Shown: positions 20,546-31,707 of the stretch, one piece after another
Layout of the letters: each line of letters starts with the position of its first letter
Position numbering within the stretch: position 1 is the first letter of the stretch
Assembly: GCA_039566865.1 (NCBI GenBank)
Contig: CM076948.1
Span: forward strand, 24,501,001 to 24,565,000
Direction of reading: 5' to 3'
Length of the DNA stretch: 64,000 nucleotides
Source of the DNA: Aurelia coerulea
Taxonomy: Eukaryota; Cnidaria; Scyphozoa; Semaeostomeae; Ulmaridae
The notes under the pieces: generated by a model
The model's database searches: none
Told to the model about the DNA's origin: nothing
What the model saw: the letters and a program-made list of their open reading frames with translations, nothing else
Translations under genes and position numbers: made by a program

Positions 20546-21730
20546 CCTAAAACCAGGTTGACAGTTACTTTTGATGCACTTTTCCTTCTTGCAACGGAGT
20601 GCAAAGGATTTCCATCCAGATGGTAGATGCCACTTTGATCAGAAGTTTACTTTTCGCGCTGCATCTTTGGTACATGGAACATGGTACTGGCTGGGATTAG
20701 TGTGGGACTAAGCACTTTGTCGGTAAATAGACAAATGCAGCGAATATTGTTAATACCCACGTCAGGTTAATATATCAGCAAAAAACTAAATTTGAAACAG
20801 ATGTTCAGTCTTTCTAGGATCTGCTCTATTTTTCAAAACAAGCTCGACATGTTTTATTTTCTGGACCCCTGCCTGCTTTGGTCAAAGCCTACACATCTCT
20901 ATGAGCCTACACCGTTACTTTACGAAAAGTTTTTCTGAGAACTCAGAAACTAGAGAATTCGAGTTCGAATAAACTAGAGAATTCGAGTTCGAATCCCCCA
21001 TGCGATCCCGAGATGCAATGCGAATAATATCCTCGTATTCGATTGCGGAACGTGGACTGATTACATAGTCGTAGTTATCGCTATTGATAGACCCATCGAT
21101 CAGTTCAAAAATGTAGAAATGTTGTTGTTGTTGTTGTTCTGGTCTATTTCCTTCCTCGATGGCATGCCCCATTTTTAACTTGCTTATCTCAGCACGGGGT
21201 CACAGTTCTAAGGTAAAAGTCAAAGGCAACACGTGAACAAGGCACGTCAGTATTTGAAAGAAAGCCTTACATTGCTTCACTCAGTTGTAAAGTAAGAAAC
21301 GTATCTTTTACTCGACGTTCAAAACATCTTTGAATTCGTAAGCGGATTGCCAGCGCTGGAGAATGGAGACCGGCACGATTCTTCCTTGAACTTGTGTCCT
21401 CCATTTGATTCATGAAAGACTCCTTCGATAGGCTATCTTTAAAACATGGAATAGGGAATACCGGAATGGCATCCTAGCACGTAATGGAATACTGGAATCG
21501 AGTAGTGGAGTCGGATTGAAAGCAGTTAGGATTTCCGTCGAATTGCTAGGATTACACGCATTTTTCACCAGAAACTCTTTATAAAGTACCGTCAGACCAC
21601 CAAGACAGTAAAAAACTTCCAGTGCTGGGACAAAATTATTTAGGAAACGCCTTCCTCTCCTCAAGGGAACATCTAAGAAAGGAAATTTTCACATCATTTC
21701 CCTAGCTTTCTTGCATTGCATTGCTCAGAA
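20546..21730. other. Intronic stretch without recognised gene
   Basis: It holds a small direct duplication (CTAGAGAATTCGAGTTCGAA twice near 20950-20995) and a (TTG)n run at about 21121-21138. No exon with supporting splice sites was seen. Confidence 0.4.
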
Positions 21731-21732
21731 GA

Positions 21733-22098
21733 TACGCGTATTTTTTTAACGAAAAAGATCTTCATATGAAACTCTTATTCGATTCTTCTTATTCGATTTA
21801 GATTAGTTAACTTTGTATATATTGTATATATATTGTTTAGCTATGTAAATATCGAATTAAAATAAATGAACAGCAACAACAACAACAAACTCGACTCTCG
21901 GATCGCTAAAAATTCAGAAACTCCAATACTGGGAAAAATGGTTTTAGAATTTATTTAGTTCACACTGGGAAATTTTTCGCATAATCTTTCTTTTTCGTCA
22001 TTTATTCCTTCTATCATTTTACTCGAGAGCATGAAGATTGTTATGGAACTAGTAAAAAACTCGACATCTGAAAATTTTAAGGAACTGCTGAAACCCAC
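21733..22098. repeat. Degenerate family A MITE with an internal insertion
   Basis: ATACGCGTATTTTTTTAAC at the left and the blocks ACTCTCGGATCGCTAAAAAT, CTCCAATACTGGGAAAAATG and GCATGAAGATTGTTATGGAA match family A. About 100 bp of unrelated AT-rich sequence (about 21775-21890) interrupts it. Confidence 0.55.
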
Positions 22099-22417
22099 AT
22101 GCTAATGTTTAATCATAGCAATCTCGGAAAAAATTTCAAGTATTTTATTGGATTCTGTTATTTTGTTCCATTCCAGTATTCCTCATTCCATATTTTAAAG
22201 ATACGTTATTTTCTTCTCTTTTCTATAGGTTTTATTAACGAGCTGAAATCCAGTTTTACAGCTCAGTGAACTTATCCCGACAACAAGCAGTAGACTTAAA
22301 TTTGGTGGATTATACAACAGCTTACAGTCAAAAAGGCAGACGGAATCACAGAACGGACAACAAAGACCGCCTGTAAAACGCTCTTGAAACCACGTTCCCT
22401 GCAGCAGGTTCTTGCAG

Positions 22418-22543
22418 ATTGTATTGGCACACATTTCAGCATGATGACAGAGGTACTTCATGGCAAAGCTTTGGACCTATCAACGCCCAACGGCACGAGG
22501 GGGAGACCGAATTTATCTAGGAGTAACACATCTCCTGTTATAA
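22418..22543 (+). CDS. Upstream gene exon 5, unknown protein
   Basis: Entered in phase 1, it reads DCIGTHFSMMTEVLHGKALD, then LSTPNGTRGRPNLSRSNTSPV, and ends in phase 1 at ATAA|GTAAGT, a strong donor. The acceptor is uncertain: TTCTTGCAG (used here) and GATGACAG, which would start the exon at 22451, both keep the frame. The ALDLST motif resembles the PxDLS motif that binds the corepressor CtBP, and SRSNTSP could be a phosphorylation site; both are inference. No domain is recognised. Confidence 0.65.
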
Positions 22544-22970
22544 GTAAGTTCGGTTGGCATTTTTATTTTGCTTTGCTCCTTACGTTTTCCACTGGCTTCG
22601 GTTTTTAACTTTAGCATATACTTTTCGTTTTTCTATGAAAGAGCAACGCTGTTAGAAAATAACTCGAATTCCAAGAAACAGCCAACTAATTTCACTGCTT
22701 GTTGACACGCGGAAATGTAATCCTAAATCTACGCACATTGGAAGAAGCAAATTCTAGAAGTTTGATTTTAAGATAGATAAATCCTTGTAAATTCTAAAAA
22801 ACGGTGCATTTTCGACCACGGAGTTTGAAATATTAATGCAAGGAACTTTAAACTGTTTATAATTTTGATTTGAAGAAGCTACCTATTAATTTGCTTGATT
22901 TCAGCTCTTTTCGCTTCAAGCCCTTGCAGTTTGAAATATCAGAAAACAGTTGAAACTGAAAATGACTTGT

Positions 22971-23054
22971 GGGTGTAACTGGGTGTAACTGGGTGTAACT
23001 GGGTGTAACTGGGTGTAACTTGGTGTAACTTGGTGTAACTGGGCTGGGTGTAAC
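22971..23054 (+). repeat. 10-bp minisatellite (GGGTGTAACT)n
   Basis: About eight units of GGGTGTAACT, two with TGGTGTAACT. The array is interrupted on its right by the palindrome at 23056-23168, after which one GGGTGTAAC unit follows. Confidence 0.93.
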
Positions 23055-23055
23055 G

Positions 23056-23168
23056 GGACTTGCAACAAGTCTTTCTCGCGAAAAAACGAGAGGAGGAAAA
23101 AAGCGAGCTCTCGCTGTTTTTTCTCCTCTCGTTTTTTCCGCGAGAGAGACTTGTAGCAAAGCAAGTCC
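23056..23168. mobile_element. Palindromic MITE inserted in the minisatellite
   Basis: GGACTTGCAACAAGTCTTTC and the arm through CGAGAGGAGGAAAAAAGCGA pair with TCGCTGTTTTTTCTCCTCTC and the arm to GCAAAGCAAGTCC. The arms are about 50 bp with few mismatches and almost no loop. GGGTGTAAC flanks it on both sides. Confidence 0.85.
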
Positions 23169-24478
23169 AGGGTGTAACCAAAGGGAATTTTTACCACACT
23201 CTTTAAACTATCGGAAAACATAGCCTTCGCCGTTTTAGCTATAATTTACAGTAGATTTTGTTGAGATCTTTCAGTGCAGATCATTTGATAACACGACAAG
23301 CCACTGATCTGCCTTACCCCTCTTGAGAAACATATTTTATTGCATTTTGGGTTAATCTAAGTGCAATCTTTTGGGAGAGTTGGGAGTCCAGACCACACTC
23401 TCCCCTTGGCTCCGCCACTGAAAGCGTGGAAAACACTCTTCGGCAGTATTTTAGATGTATTTGAAACTTTTCGTGAAACGTATTACCATAACTTATGGTT
23501 CATGAAGCAAAACGTATGGTTAGCACATGTTATGCGCGGTAACGATGAAAACCATGCAAATTATTGTCAAGGAAACCTGCAAATGTGTCGGATCAACTTT
23601 TTGGTCGGATTTGGGTCGAATCTGGCTAAGATTTTACGAAAGGAGTTTATCTTGGATTGCAGTTGGCTTACCTCGCGTTGAATATCTTATCTCGATTCCA
23701 CAGCGTCCTGTTCAGTTTGGCGAAAATTGCGACTGCAGAAATAGAAATTGGAGGATATTTGGCGAATTCAGATTCTGGAGTTCTCACTTTTGTCACGGCA
23801 CATTGGAGTTCGAAGCGGCTCTTTATTTATTCAATCTAAAAGTTTTACAAAACCAAACATATGAAATACTTCACAACACTACATGGAAGATATACGACTA
23901 CGCTGAGGCCATTACATAAAGAACTTACAACTTACAAACAAAAAGTACAACCACAAAAAGCTACACGCACAAACGACTCCCTTACTGTCCCGTTATAAAA
24001 TGAAACTGCGGCATGTCAATAAGATGCGACAAAGGATCACACAAACTTTACGTCATAAGTTTAAACCTGCATTGACGTCAATCTAAAACAAAGCCCTTAG
24101 ACGAAGGTTCTGATAAATTTCATACGTAGCTCCAGCTAGACTTATGACCTCAGTCGTTGTTCTCGTTCCACATTTTATAGAATTGAATTTTCCCATTCGT
24201 CTGGATAATGAACAGACTGGATAATGTGGGGCTATTGTGGAGCGAAAACAAGGACTCATGTAATAAGTCTAATTGACTCTGTATGTGAGTGGTGAGCGGT
24301 CCTTTATGAGCAATGGTGGGTGGTTGTTGTTGTAGTTGTACAGTGAGGCAAAGGCCTCTTGTTATAATTCAAAGCTCGAGCTTAGAAGCCATAACAACGC
24401 TACCTACTGTAAGACTATGCAAGGCTACTTTTAAATGCATGTTTCCTTTTCACTAAAAGTCGGATTCTCCCATTTCAG
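23169..24478. other. Intronic stretch without recognised features
   Basis: Several overlapping open frames of up to 130 codons occur around 23361-23919, in different frames, with no domain signature. They are probably chance. Confidence 0.4.
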
Positions 24479-24568
24479 AAATACCAGATGAATTGAAATC
24501 TCCAAAGGAGAACAAAAGACCTCCAATGAGAAAGAAAAGCGTTGGGTCAAGATCGGTTTCATACATGG
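24479..24568 (+). CDS. Upstream gene exon 6, unknown protein
   Basis: The acceptor TCTCCCATTTCAG and donor CATGG|GTAAGT are strong. Entered in phase 1, it reads IPDELKSPKENKRPPMRKKS, then VGSRSVSYM, and ends in phase 1. It is basic and Ser/Pro-rich with a likely CDK-type site (SPKENK) and basic clusters that could act as a nuclear localisation or microtubule-binding segment; this is inference. No family is recognised. Confidence 0.75.
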
Positions 24569-24659
24569 GTAAGTGGACTCTTGTATTCAAGCCTTGGTGG
24601 AGCCTTCGAACGTGAAGAGTTTCGTGCTATTTGCATGGAGACGTGTCGTCCCATCAAGG

Positions 24660-25165
24660 ACAGATTTTGCAACTATTGACACTGCAATTCAAAGTGATTA
24701 GCCATCGAAGCAAAAGAATTTCACTCAACTTATAATTCAAAACAAACAAGACTACGAAAGTTGCCCTGAAACTGGTCGTGCAAACTGTCGCCTTGTGCAT
24801 GCGAAACGTGGTTTTTAAGAGAAATAATGGGGTTATAGCAAAAGAAGAAGGATTATTGTAAAAATCTGCCGGGACGATTTTGTTTATTTGATTCAGAAGC
24901 TGAGCAGAAGGCATTGCAATTCTCGCATATTGAGAGCTTAAATGAAGCAATTATTACTCAGCCCTTGAATGAAATAAACACAATGCAGACCTTTAGATTT
25001 ATCCTTCTTCTTTCATTGTAAACCCATAACTTCTCTTAAAAATCACCGTTCGCGTGTACAAGGTGATAGTTTGCCCCACTGGTTTCAGGACAACTTTTGT
25101 GGCTTTCTTTGTTTTGAATTACTAGTTGATAGAATTTTCTTTCTTTGAATTGTGGTGGCAATCAA
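24660..25165. repeat. Diverged foldback element
   Basis: Left blocks (TTCAAAACAAACAAGACTAC, GTTGCCCTGAAACTGGTCG, CTTGTGCATGCGAAACG) face right blocks (CGCGTGTACAAGGTGAT, CCACTGGTTTCAGGACAAC, TTCTTTGTTTTGAATTAC). It is related to the foldback at 58432-59095 but more eroded. Confidence 0.6.
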
Positions 25166-25837
25166 AAGCATCTGATGGCATCATGTCACAAAATATATCC
25201 CTGTTTAACGGCCCAAGCTCCTAAGTTTATTGTTCCGTGGTCTATCAGCGCTCAAGAATATAGCGACCTCTGTGGAGGCGTAGGTCTGCTGAAAAACCAC
25301 GGAATGGATTTGGAGAAAGTCTACCCAAGTTGTAACTGGTGGCTGGTTTTATCTGTGTTTCCACGACGATTATCATAGAAATTCCAAACGGGATTTTGAA
25401 CTTAAAACGCAAAAAATAGCAGGGAGCTAATCATGTTAAGTAACTAGCAAAGCTATGCAAATAGGACTACTGACCTGCCTTGTCAATATATGCATTCAAT
25501 CCGAAAGAATAGGATATTTTAGTTTATCCAGGGGTTTAGGTGACAGTTTGAGCCAAATCGCGTCAAATTTAGATTGGATTCTACCATACTGCTTGATAAC
25601 TACTTATTGGCTTAGAACAATGACTTATGATCTGATTCAAGACTCAAATTTGCAAGGAAATGCGAGAAGGATTCGCTGGATTTTGGGGGAAAGAATTGCA
25701 TGACTGGAATGAATCGTTCACTGCAAACAAAGCCTTATTGCATGAGTCTCTCACTTAAAATCCCTGTTGAACTGAATTGAAGTTGCTTTGTGAATAACTC
25801 AAGTGGTTCTAGCGACATATTAGTTCTTGTAGAGTTA
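25166..25837. other. Intronic stretch without recognised features
   Basis: Two open frames of about 80 codons (from 25145 and 25455) have no splice or family support. Confidence 0.35.
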
Positions 25838-26296
25838 TGACCTTGACTCCCTTGTTTCCCTGCGTTTTCTTTGATTTGATGTTACTTCAGTCATTAGGGC
25901 ATTTCGGACGCACTTTTCAAAATGGCCTTGTGTTGCGGGAGTTTTCTTACACCAACGTGACCTGAAGTTAGACAGATTACGAGTTGTAGTTTCGCTCCTC
26001 CTCCAAATCTCGGTTCAGCAGGATAGAGTCTCGTTTTGGTGAGTGATAATTGGAACACACTGTAATAAGTCTAACCTGAAGCCATTCATGTATGCAACGA
26101 TAACAACTTCCTGAATAGCGCCTCCTGATTGGCTAAGAACAAATTCTGGCAATTTGATTTGTGAGTACGCATCCACTCTACTGTGAGGGCCTAAAACGTG
26201 CCATGAACGTCCTGGTAATGTTATGAGTCCCTAGCGACCGAAGTGGCATCAGATCAAAGAACACAGGGGAACAAGGAACTCAAGGTCATAAGTCAT
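25838..26296. repeat. Degenerate inverted repeat
   Basis: ATGACCTTGACTCCCTTGTT and CCCTGCGTTTTCTTTGAT on the left face ATCAAAGAACACAGGGGAAC and AAGGAACTCAAGGTCAT on the right. Identity is perhaps 85% over about 45 bp. It is probably an old foldback element. Confidence 0.55.
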
Positions 26297-26478
26297 GCAG
26301 AGATGTGGCCAACCTCGTACCCAGTGACAATGAAGGTTTTCCGTAAACTTCAACGCCTACATTGACCCTGGAGCCTGTTAGGGTATTCTGCAATGTGATT
26401 GGCTCTTTTCGAAACAACCTGCTGTCTGCCAAATTATGCTAATTATTCCGATCAAAATTTACAAAATTTGTAAAGCGG

Positions 26479-26536
26479 TCCCAAGGGTATCTGTTGAGAT
26501 CTAGCCTCCTATTGAAAACAACAGATACCCTTGGGA
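26479..26536. repeat. Short hairpin
   Basis: TCCCAAGGGTATCTGTTG faces CAACAGATACCCTTGGGA, a perfect 18-bp stem with a 22-base loop. Confidence 0.8.
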
Positions 26537-26994
26537 ACGAGGTTGCAGATGTGGCCTGAAGTGATGCCATGAACATATTGCGTTTGCTGTTGCGAGGCCA
26601 CAACAACAACGTAATTCAATGCAGTTCAGTTCAATAAGAAGCAGAAGTTCATGGGTTTGTGCACTAAGGCTACGTTTCAGGTTGAGTCTCAACTGAACGT
26701 AGCATTTCCCAGATTTATCAACAAAGAAGCGAGCAAAGCAGGTTCACAATCAATCAGAACAATGCTGTCTTACAATATCTTGATGCTTAATGCGCGAGAA
26801 GATTCCCAGATATCCCTATTTTACCAGAAATCCCTCTTCTCAGTTGAACACAGTCTTTGACTGTGCTATCATCCTAAAGAGCAATTACTTGAAACCTTCC
26901 AGATATCACACAAATACAGTAGGATTTGCAAGCCCCTCCTCCATTTATTTTGTAACTACTTTTCGTAATCCTCACCCATCTACTGCGAGTGTCT

Positions 26995-27545
26995 CTTTTC
27001 ACATATAAGAATATGCATTTTCACGATAATACCCTCGTTCATGATCTTTGATGTCCCCTGTTCAATGGGCTCAGTTCTGTTGTGATGTGATGGTGGTCGT
27101 TTTTTATTCTATATAGTAGTCTCAATACTGTAAAACTGTCCTTGTGACAACCAATTGTTCTTTGTTATAGGGATGGGTTTGGTAGCATTTATTTTTGGTA
27201 TGAAAGTACTTTTCGCACATTAGAATATGCATCTACATGATATTGCACTCGTTCATGATTGTTAATGTCCCTGTTCTCAGTTCAATGGGCTTAGTTCTGT
27301 GATGTGATGGTGGTCGTTTTTTATTCTATATAGTAGTCTCAATACTGTAAAACTGTCCTTGTGACAACCAATTGTTCTTTGTTATAGGGATGGGTTTGGT
27401 AGCATTTATTTTTGGTATAAAAGTAGCTACTTTTCGCACATTAGAATATGCATTTACAAGATACTGCACTCGTTCATGATTGTTAATGTCCCTGTTCTCA
27501 GTTCAATGGGCTCAGTTCTGTGATGTGATGGAGGTCGTTTTACTA
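26995..27545 (+). repeat. Tandem repeat of about 220 bp, about 2.5 copies
   Basis: Markers CAGTTCTGTxxTGATGTGATGG (about 27070, 27290 and 27511), TATATAGTAGTCTCAATACTG and GGGATGGGTTTGGTAGCATT recur in order. The first two full copies are very similar; the third is truncated. Confidence 0.85.
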
Positions 27546-27559
27546 TTAATTTTTGAAGC

Positions 27560-27738
27560 TTTTCCAATGTTTAGACATTACTCAAGTACCTTATAATTAA
27601 TGTAGCACAGGAAAAAGTGAAAATAAAGTAAAAATATGTTAACGATTTTCTTTATCAAAATAAATAGTTTCTTAACTTATATTTTCCCATTACTGGAGTT
27701 TCTTATGGGCATTTTCTTATGAAAAAAATACGTGTATT
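27560..27738 (-). repeat. Partial family A MITE
   Basis: Inverse orientation: CCAATGTTTAGACATTACTC, TTTATCAAAATAAATAGTTT, TTCCCATTACTGGAGTTTCT and the end TCTTATGAAAAAAATACGTG. Only about half of the element is present. Confidence 0.8.
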
Positions 27739-27758
27739 TCCCCTCTTTTACTGTCCCT

Positions 27759-27985
27759 AGCATGGACTTGCCCCAATTCTATTTCGTCAGTTCGTCTGAC
27801 CGTTCCCTTAGAGTTAACTCCTGGATCCGCCATTCCAATATTCCGTCACGGTGTTCCATTTCGGAATTATGGAATGGTGGATCCGGGGATACATGGGAGA
27901 GGGATTAGTCAGACGGACTTCAAGAAATCATATGAGGAAATAGACTTTGGGCAACTCTATCCCCGGCAAAAAACAATTTGGCACA
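27759..27985. repeat. Diverged family F palindromic element
   Basis: GGACTTGCCCCAATTCTATTTCGTC and CGTCTGAC on the left face GTCAGACGGAC and GAGGAAATAGACTTTGGGCA on the right. The termini resemble the near-perfect palindrome at 30971-31108. Confidence 0.55.
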
Positions 27986-28013
27986 ACTCAAGGTCTTAAT
28001 TACACTTCGTTCA

Positions 28014-28578
28014 TACATATATTTTGTTTCTTTTCAGAAACTGCTCATAAGAAACTCAACCCTCAGATCGCCAAAAAATTAAGAAACTCCAGTACTGGGA
28101 AAATATAACTTAAGAAACTATTTATTTTGATAAAGGAAATCCTTAGCATATTTTTAATTCATTTTCACTTGTTTCTTGTATCATAAGGTTCTTGAGTAGT
28201 AATGTTTAAAGATTGGAAAGGCCATACGCGTACGGGAAGAAAATATCTAGGGGGGGGGGGGCTGCCCAACACACAGTCCATTGATTAGCATAATTTATGC
28301 CCGACTGAGGGCATTTTTTTGGCCGATTGGGGCTCATTTTCGATAATTTTTCTAAAGTTGGGTGGACTGCCGCCCCGCCCCCCCCCCCCGCCTCGTGCGC
28401 TTATGGGAAAGGCTTAAAGACCTTGTTTTTAAATGTTCGCGAGGGCACAGGTAGTGAACATGAAGATTGTTATGGAAGCTCTAAGAAACTCACAAGAAAC
28501 TCTGAGTACTTAAAATCTGATAATTTTAAGAAACTTTCAGTACTGGCCCAAATTCTTAGTTCCTTATAAAAAAATGTG
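28014..28578. mobile_element. Family A MITE split by a nested G-rich element
   Basis: The left half runs through CTCAGATCGCCAAAAAATTA and ACTCCAGTACTGGGAAAATA, and the right half from CCTTGTTTTTAAATGTTCGC to CCTTATAAAAAAATGTGTA. About 180 bp at 28227-28408 interrupts it. The exon at 28660 starts 80 bp downstream. Confidence 0.8.
28227..28408. mobile_element. Family G element nested in family A
   Basis: It shares the G tract followed by GCTGCCC, AGTCCATTG, CCCGACTxGAGG and the tract of C or G before the right end with the copy at 32222-32416. Ends are near ACGCGTACGGG and CGTGCGCTTATGG. No coding region. Confidence 0.65.
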
Positions 28579-28659
28579 TAGTGCTTTTGTAACCACAATT
28601 ATTTCCAGAGCATAGTGACTGTCGAACACATGGTTTTAACTTTTCCTGCTATCTTGCAG

Positions 28660-28743
28660 TGCCCATCAACGAAGAAGAACTGCAAAATGGAGCTCGATAT
28701 CCTGTTGTTTCTCCAAATATTCTCAAGAATCAAAAGTACCAAG
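28660..28743 (+). CDS. Upstream gene exon 7, unknown protein
   Basis: The acceptor CTGCTATCTTGCAG and donor CCAAG|GTAAGA are good. Entered in phase 1, it reads VPINEEELQNGARYPVVSPN and then ILKNQKYQ, ending in phase 1. No domain is recognised. The next exon in the same phase is 36287-36314, the first kinesin exon; the joined reading is ...QKYQGENMNTAGYESEEG... followed by the motor. Confidence 0.75.
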
Positions 28744-28848
28744 GTAAGACGTCCGTTTAAATACAGTAATGCCCCGCAGTTAATAAACCACCTCAAAAAA
28801 CTTTTAGGCTACTGAAAAATAATTGGCCCCCTTACTTACAAGAAGCTC

Positions 28849-29012
28849 TTGAGGCTCTACCCTGGGTACCAGAGCCAAAAAATAATAAAATAAAAAAAAA
28901 TAAAGAAGGGAAGAAAGTAGGGCGGGCTGCTCCTTTCTTCTTTCTCTCTTCCTGTGCCAAATTTTCAATTTCTTTCTAATTTTGAGGCTCTGGTACCCAG
29001 GGTATTGAGGCT
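28849..29012. repeat. Hairpin with about 28-bp arms
   Basis: GAGGCTCTACCCTGGGTACC and AGAGCC face GGCTCTGGTACCCAGGGTAT and GAGGCTC. The loop is an A-rich and pyrimidine-rich stretch. It is probably a small MITE. Confidence 0.75.
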
Positions 29013-29183
29013 CAAACCCAAAATAAAGTTTTTGTATTTTGATTGTTCCTAGAGTTCATAAGACATTGCTACCAAGATATTGTATATCTAAGTTTTACCT
29101 AAAATGTGACTGATTTTTATGACAAGCATTGATGACATGCAAATAAGGGCAATATTTCTATAAGTAGGCCTATCCCGTTGTAA

Positions 29184-29253
29184 ACTAGCCTGTTAGCCAG
29201 ACCCAATTTCCCACTATTTCCTTTGAAATTAGGTTTGGCTAACAGGCTAGTTG
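29184..29253. repeat. Short hairpin
   Basis: AACTAGCCTGTTAGCCAGACC faces GGTTTGGCTAACAGGCTAGTT with one or two mismatches and a loop of about 28 bases. Confidence 0.8.
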
Positions 29254-29470
29254 TGAACTATTTCCTAAGAAACTTTCCGCCTGAAAATGAAAAGTATTAT
29301 AGATATTAGAAACATTTTAGGCTAAGGTGTGAAAAATTGGTTTCTAAAATAGCCGCCAGAAATTTGTTGGTTGGTTGCTTAGTTGCATGCTTGCTTTCTT
29401 ATTGCTTGTTTAGTCGGTTAGTTGCGTACGTGCTTGTTTGCTTGATCGCTTGCTTAATTATTTGCTTGCT

Positions 29471-29791
29471 TAAAGGGGCTCCGTCGTCAAACAGTAAACA
29501 CATCCGTAAACTTGCACGTGTCGCCGATTATCTATTGTTCATCCATTGTTCTCTGCAGTTTGTTTGGTGGCTTCACCTAAGGCACCAAAAAGCGACCGTT
29601 AAAAATCCACTTATATCCGAGCAATTGTAGAAGATATGAATGTTTGGTTTGTTCCTAAGTGAAGTACAATGATTAATGCCCAAACAGCAACTTTCATTTT
29701 GAAAAAAATACGAAAATCCTGAGTGATATCACCTTTCAAAAACTGCAAAAATCATCGTTTTGTTTACATCTTGACGACGGAGCCCCTTTCT
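29471..29791 (+). mobile_element. Family D MITE, second copy
   Basis: The ends AAAGGGGCTCCGTCGTCAA and TTGACGACGGAGCCCCTTT form a perfect inverted pair of about 19 bp. The inside matches 4889-5210 in reverse orientation. This copy is not nested. Confidence 0.85.
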
Positions 29792-30418
29792 TTGAGCGAA
29801 GACGTGACGTAAGTCCAGGCAAAGGCTTTTCATTTTTCAGCTTTAGAGATTTGACGAAAGCGAGGCTCATATGACGTTCATTCATGACCTTGGGACTTCT
29901 TCCTTATTTATTTTCCATTCTCTCCATCTCTCTCAAGTTTCAAACCAACAAAAGATTTACCCTGATGGAAATGATTTATCCTTTTTAAAATTGGCCAAAT
30001 TCTTTATTTCCCTTCACTCCTCAAATTTTGCAGAACTGGAATCAAACAGTGTGCATTTGTCTTATCTGATTTCCCTGTGTTTATCAAGGACAATCCTGTT
30101 AGAAAGTACACACAATATCTGGTTGTGTTTTCATAAAGCTGAAACCTCATCAGGGCAAGCTCCTAATCACGTTAGATTATCTTTGTGATAATGGATAAAG
30201 GAACGTTTTAGTCCCTGTTTGTTTTGCCATTCTTTCTATCGCGTGTATGCGTGACACGGTGTCCAAGATCCTGCAGATCTGACGTCAAAATAGCAGTCTT
30301 GCTTCGTTTTGCACCAAATTCAGCTTGGGTGAATTATAACTTTCTAACAAACAAGGTTTGTATTTTGCATAATTGTGTTCAAAGTGATGAAAGAAACGAT
30401 TTTCTGTTGAAATTCCAG

Positions 30419-30442
30419 CTTTGGATAATTTGGATACTCGAG
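30419..30442 (+). CDS. Candidate 24-bp microexon (uncertain)
   Basis: TTTCTGTTGAAATTCCAG precedes and CGAG|GTAGGC follows. Entered in phase 1 it would read ALDNLDTR and leave in phase 1, so it could sit between 28660-28743 and 36287-36314 without breaking the frame. A segment this short can arise by chance. Confidence 0.2.
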
Positions 30443-30676
30443 GTAGGCCCTCTACTAATCTGTGTGGGCCAGGTTGGACCTGTTGATCATGCTTGTATTT
30501 TGTGTTTCTGATGTTTCGTGGGGATTGGAATTGCCACTCAATACATCAGAAACAAAATGATGAACTCGGAATATTTGATGTTTCTGATGGAGAATTCGTA
30601 AGTCGATTCTGAACTTTTGGATTTTCTGAATTCTGCAGTTTACTGATTGTGTGCAATTCTCGGTGTAATTGCAAAC

Positions 30677-30926
30677 CGAGGGGCAAATCACTGATTTTTT
30701 TTTCGTACACCTTCCTTAAAATCACAAAAAATCACATACAAAAGTCACAAAAATCACAAAATCACCATACAAAATCACCATACAAAATCACAAAATCATA
30801 GAAAAATCACAAGAAAAAATCACAAAAAAATCACTAAAATCACAAAAAATCACAGAAAAAAATCGTGTGATTTTAAAATCACAAAAATCACGTACGCTGT
30901 TTTGAGAAGTGATTTGCCCCTCGTTG
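30677..30926. repeat. Inverted repeat around a CACAAAAAT-rich array
   Basis: CGAGGGGCAAATCACTGATTTTTTT at the left faces AAGTGATTTGCCCCTCG at the right. Between them are many irregular ATCACAAAAA units, partly mirrored by TTTTAAAATCACAAAAATCACG. Confidence 0.75.
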
Positions 30927-30970
30927 CAAACAACGACCATCGCGATTTGCGAAATGTAGGGAATGTCCAC

Positions 30971-31108
30971 TTAAAGTTAGACTTGCCCCAAGTCTATTTC
31001 GTCAAAAAAAAAGATTAAAGGAAAGTGAAAAGCGAAATGTTTCGTAGGATCCTTTTAGATAGACTTATTACAGTTGACGAAATAGACTTGGGGCAAGTCT
31101 AACTTAAA
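30971..31108. mobile_element. Family F palindromic MITE, near-perfect
   Basis: CACTTAAAGTTAGACTTGCC followed by CCAAGTCTATTTCGTCA faces TGACGAAATAGACTTGG and GGCAAGTCTAACTTAAAGTG without a visible mismatch over 37 bp. The middle is about 60 bp. Confidence 0.88.
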
Positions 31109-31707
31109 GTGAGAGTGGTAGTACTTTCAGGGTAATGATGATGGTGATGATAATCGTTCCAACCCTTATTCTCTCATTGTGAGAGACAAGGCGCTAGGCA
31201 AAAGATCATTGCTGAAAAATGTTTAAGCTGTTCTTCGTGCCATTCGAATTATTTTTGACAAAATTTGCGGCCTTATTTTTGGCCTTTTTACAGGCATCCT
31301 CACTTCTGACATAGACCTTGACCAATCCGTTCCTTCAGTAATACAGCGTCTGCGAAGGAGAGTGACTCTTCAGGGTTTGTTTGATTGATGTTTCAACAGA
31401 GGGGCATATCACTCCATACAAATCTCGTACACCTTTAGTCCTGTAGCAAAAATCCTGTTGTTTTCAAGAAAAGCCCCAAAAATCCCTGATCCCTGAAAAT
31501 TTTACCTTTTAAAAAAGTCTCGTATTTGTTTTCGAAATAATGATTTACCCTCGGAATACTCAGCTTCAACCTTACGAGCAATTTGTACAATTGGAAAGGA
31601 ACGCCACCTGCATTCTCCAAAAAAAGCCTCTACATACGTTGTTATACTGCTGATCTGGCAAATTGATCTGGTAATGACGTATATTCCGAGGGGAATTCCA
31701 CTCATTC
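31109..31707. other. Intronic stretch without recognised features
   Basis: No splice-bounded exon or terminal repeat was found. AGAGGGGCATATCACTCC near 31398 resembles the end of the repeat at 30677-30926. Confidence 0.35.

Noticed and set aside
22252..22386. Alternative exon reading VLQLSELIPTTSSRLKFGG
   Set aside because: A frame from CCAG is open for about 44 codons but ends in TGA with no suitable donor. The downstream exon 22418-22543 fits phase on both sides.
23361..23919. Open frames of 106 and 130 codons
   Set aside because: Two frames overlap with no domain, splice or composition support.
30033..30188. Possible exon after TTTTGCAG at 30032
   Set aside because: The acceptor is good and the frame is open for about 50 codons, but it ends in TGA with no donor and the peptide is unremarkable.
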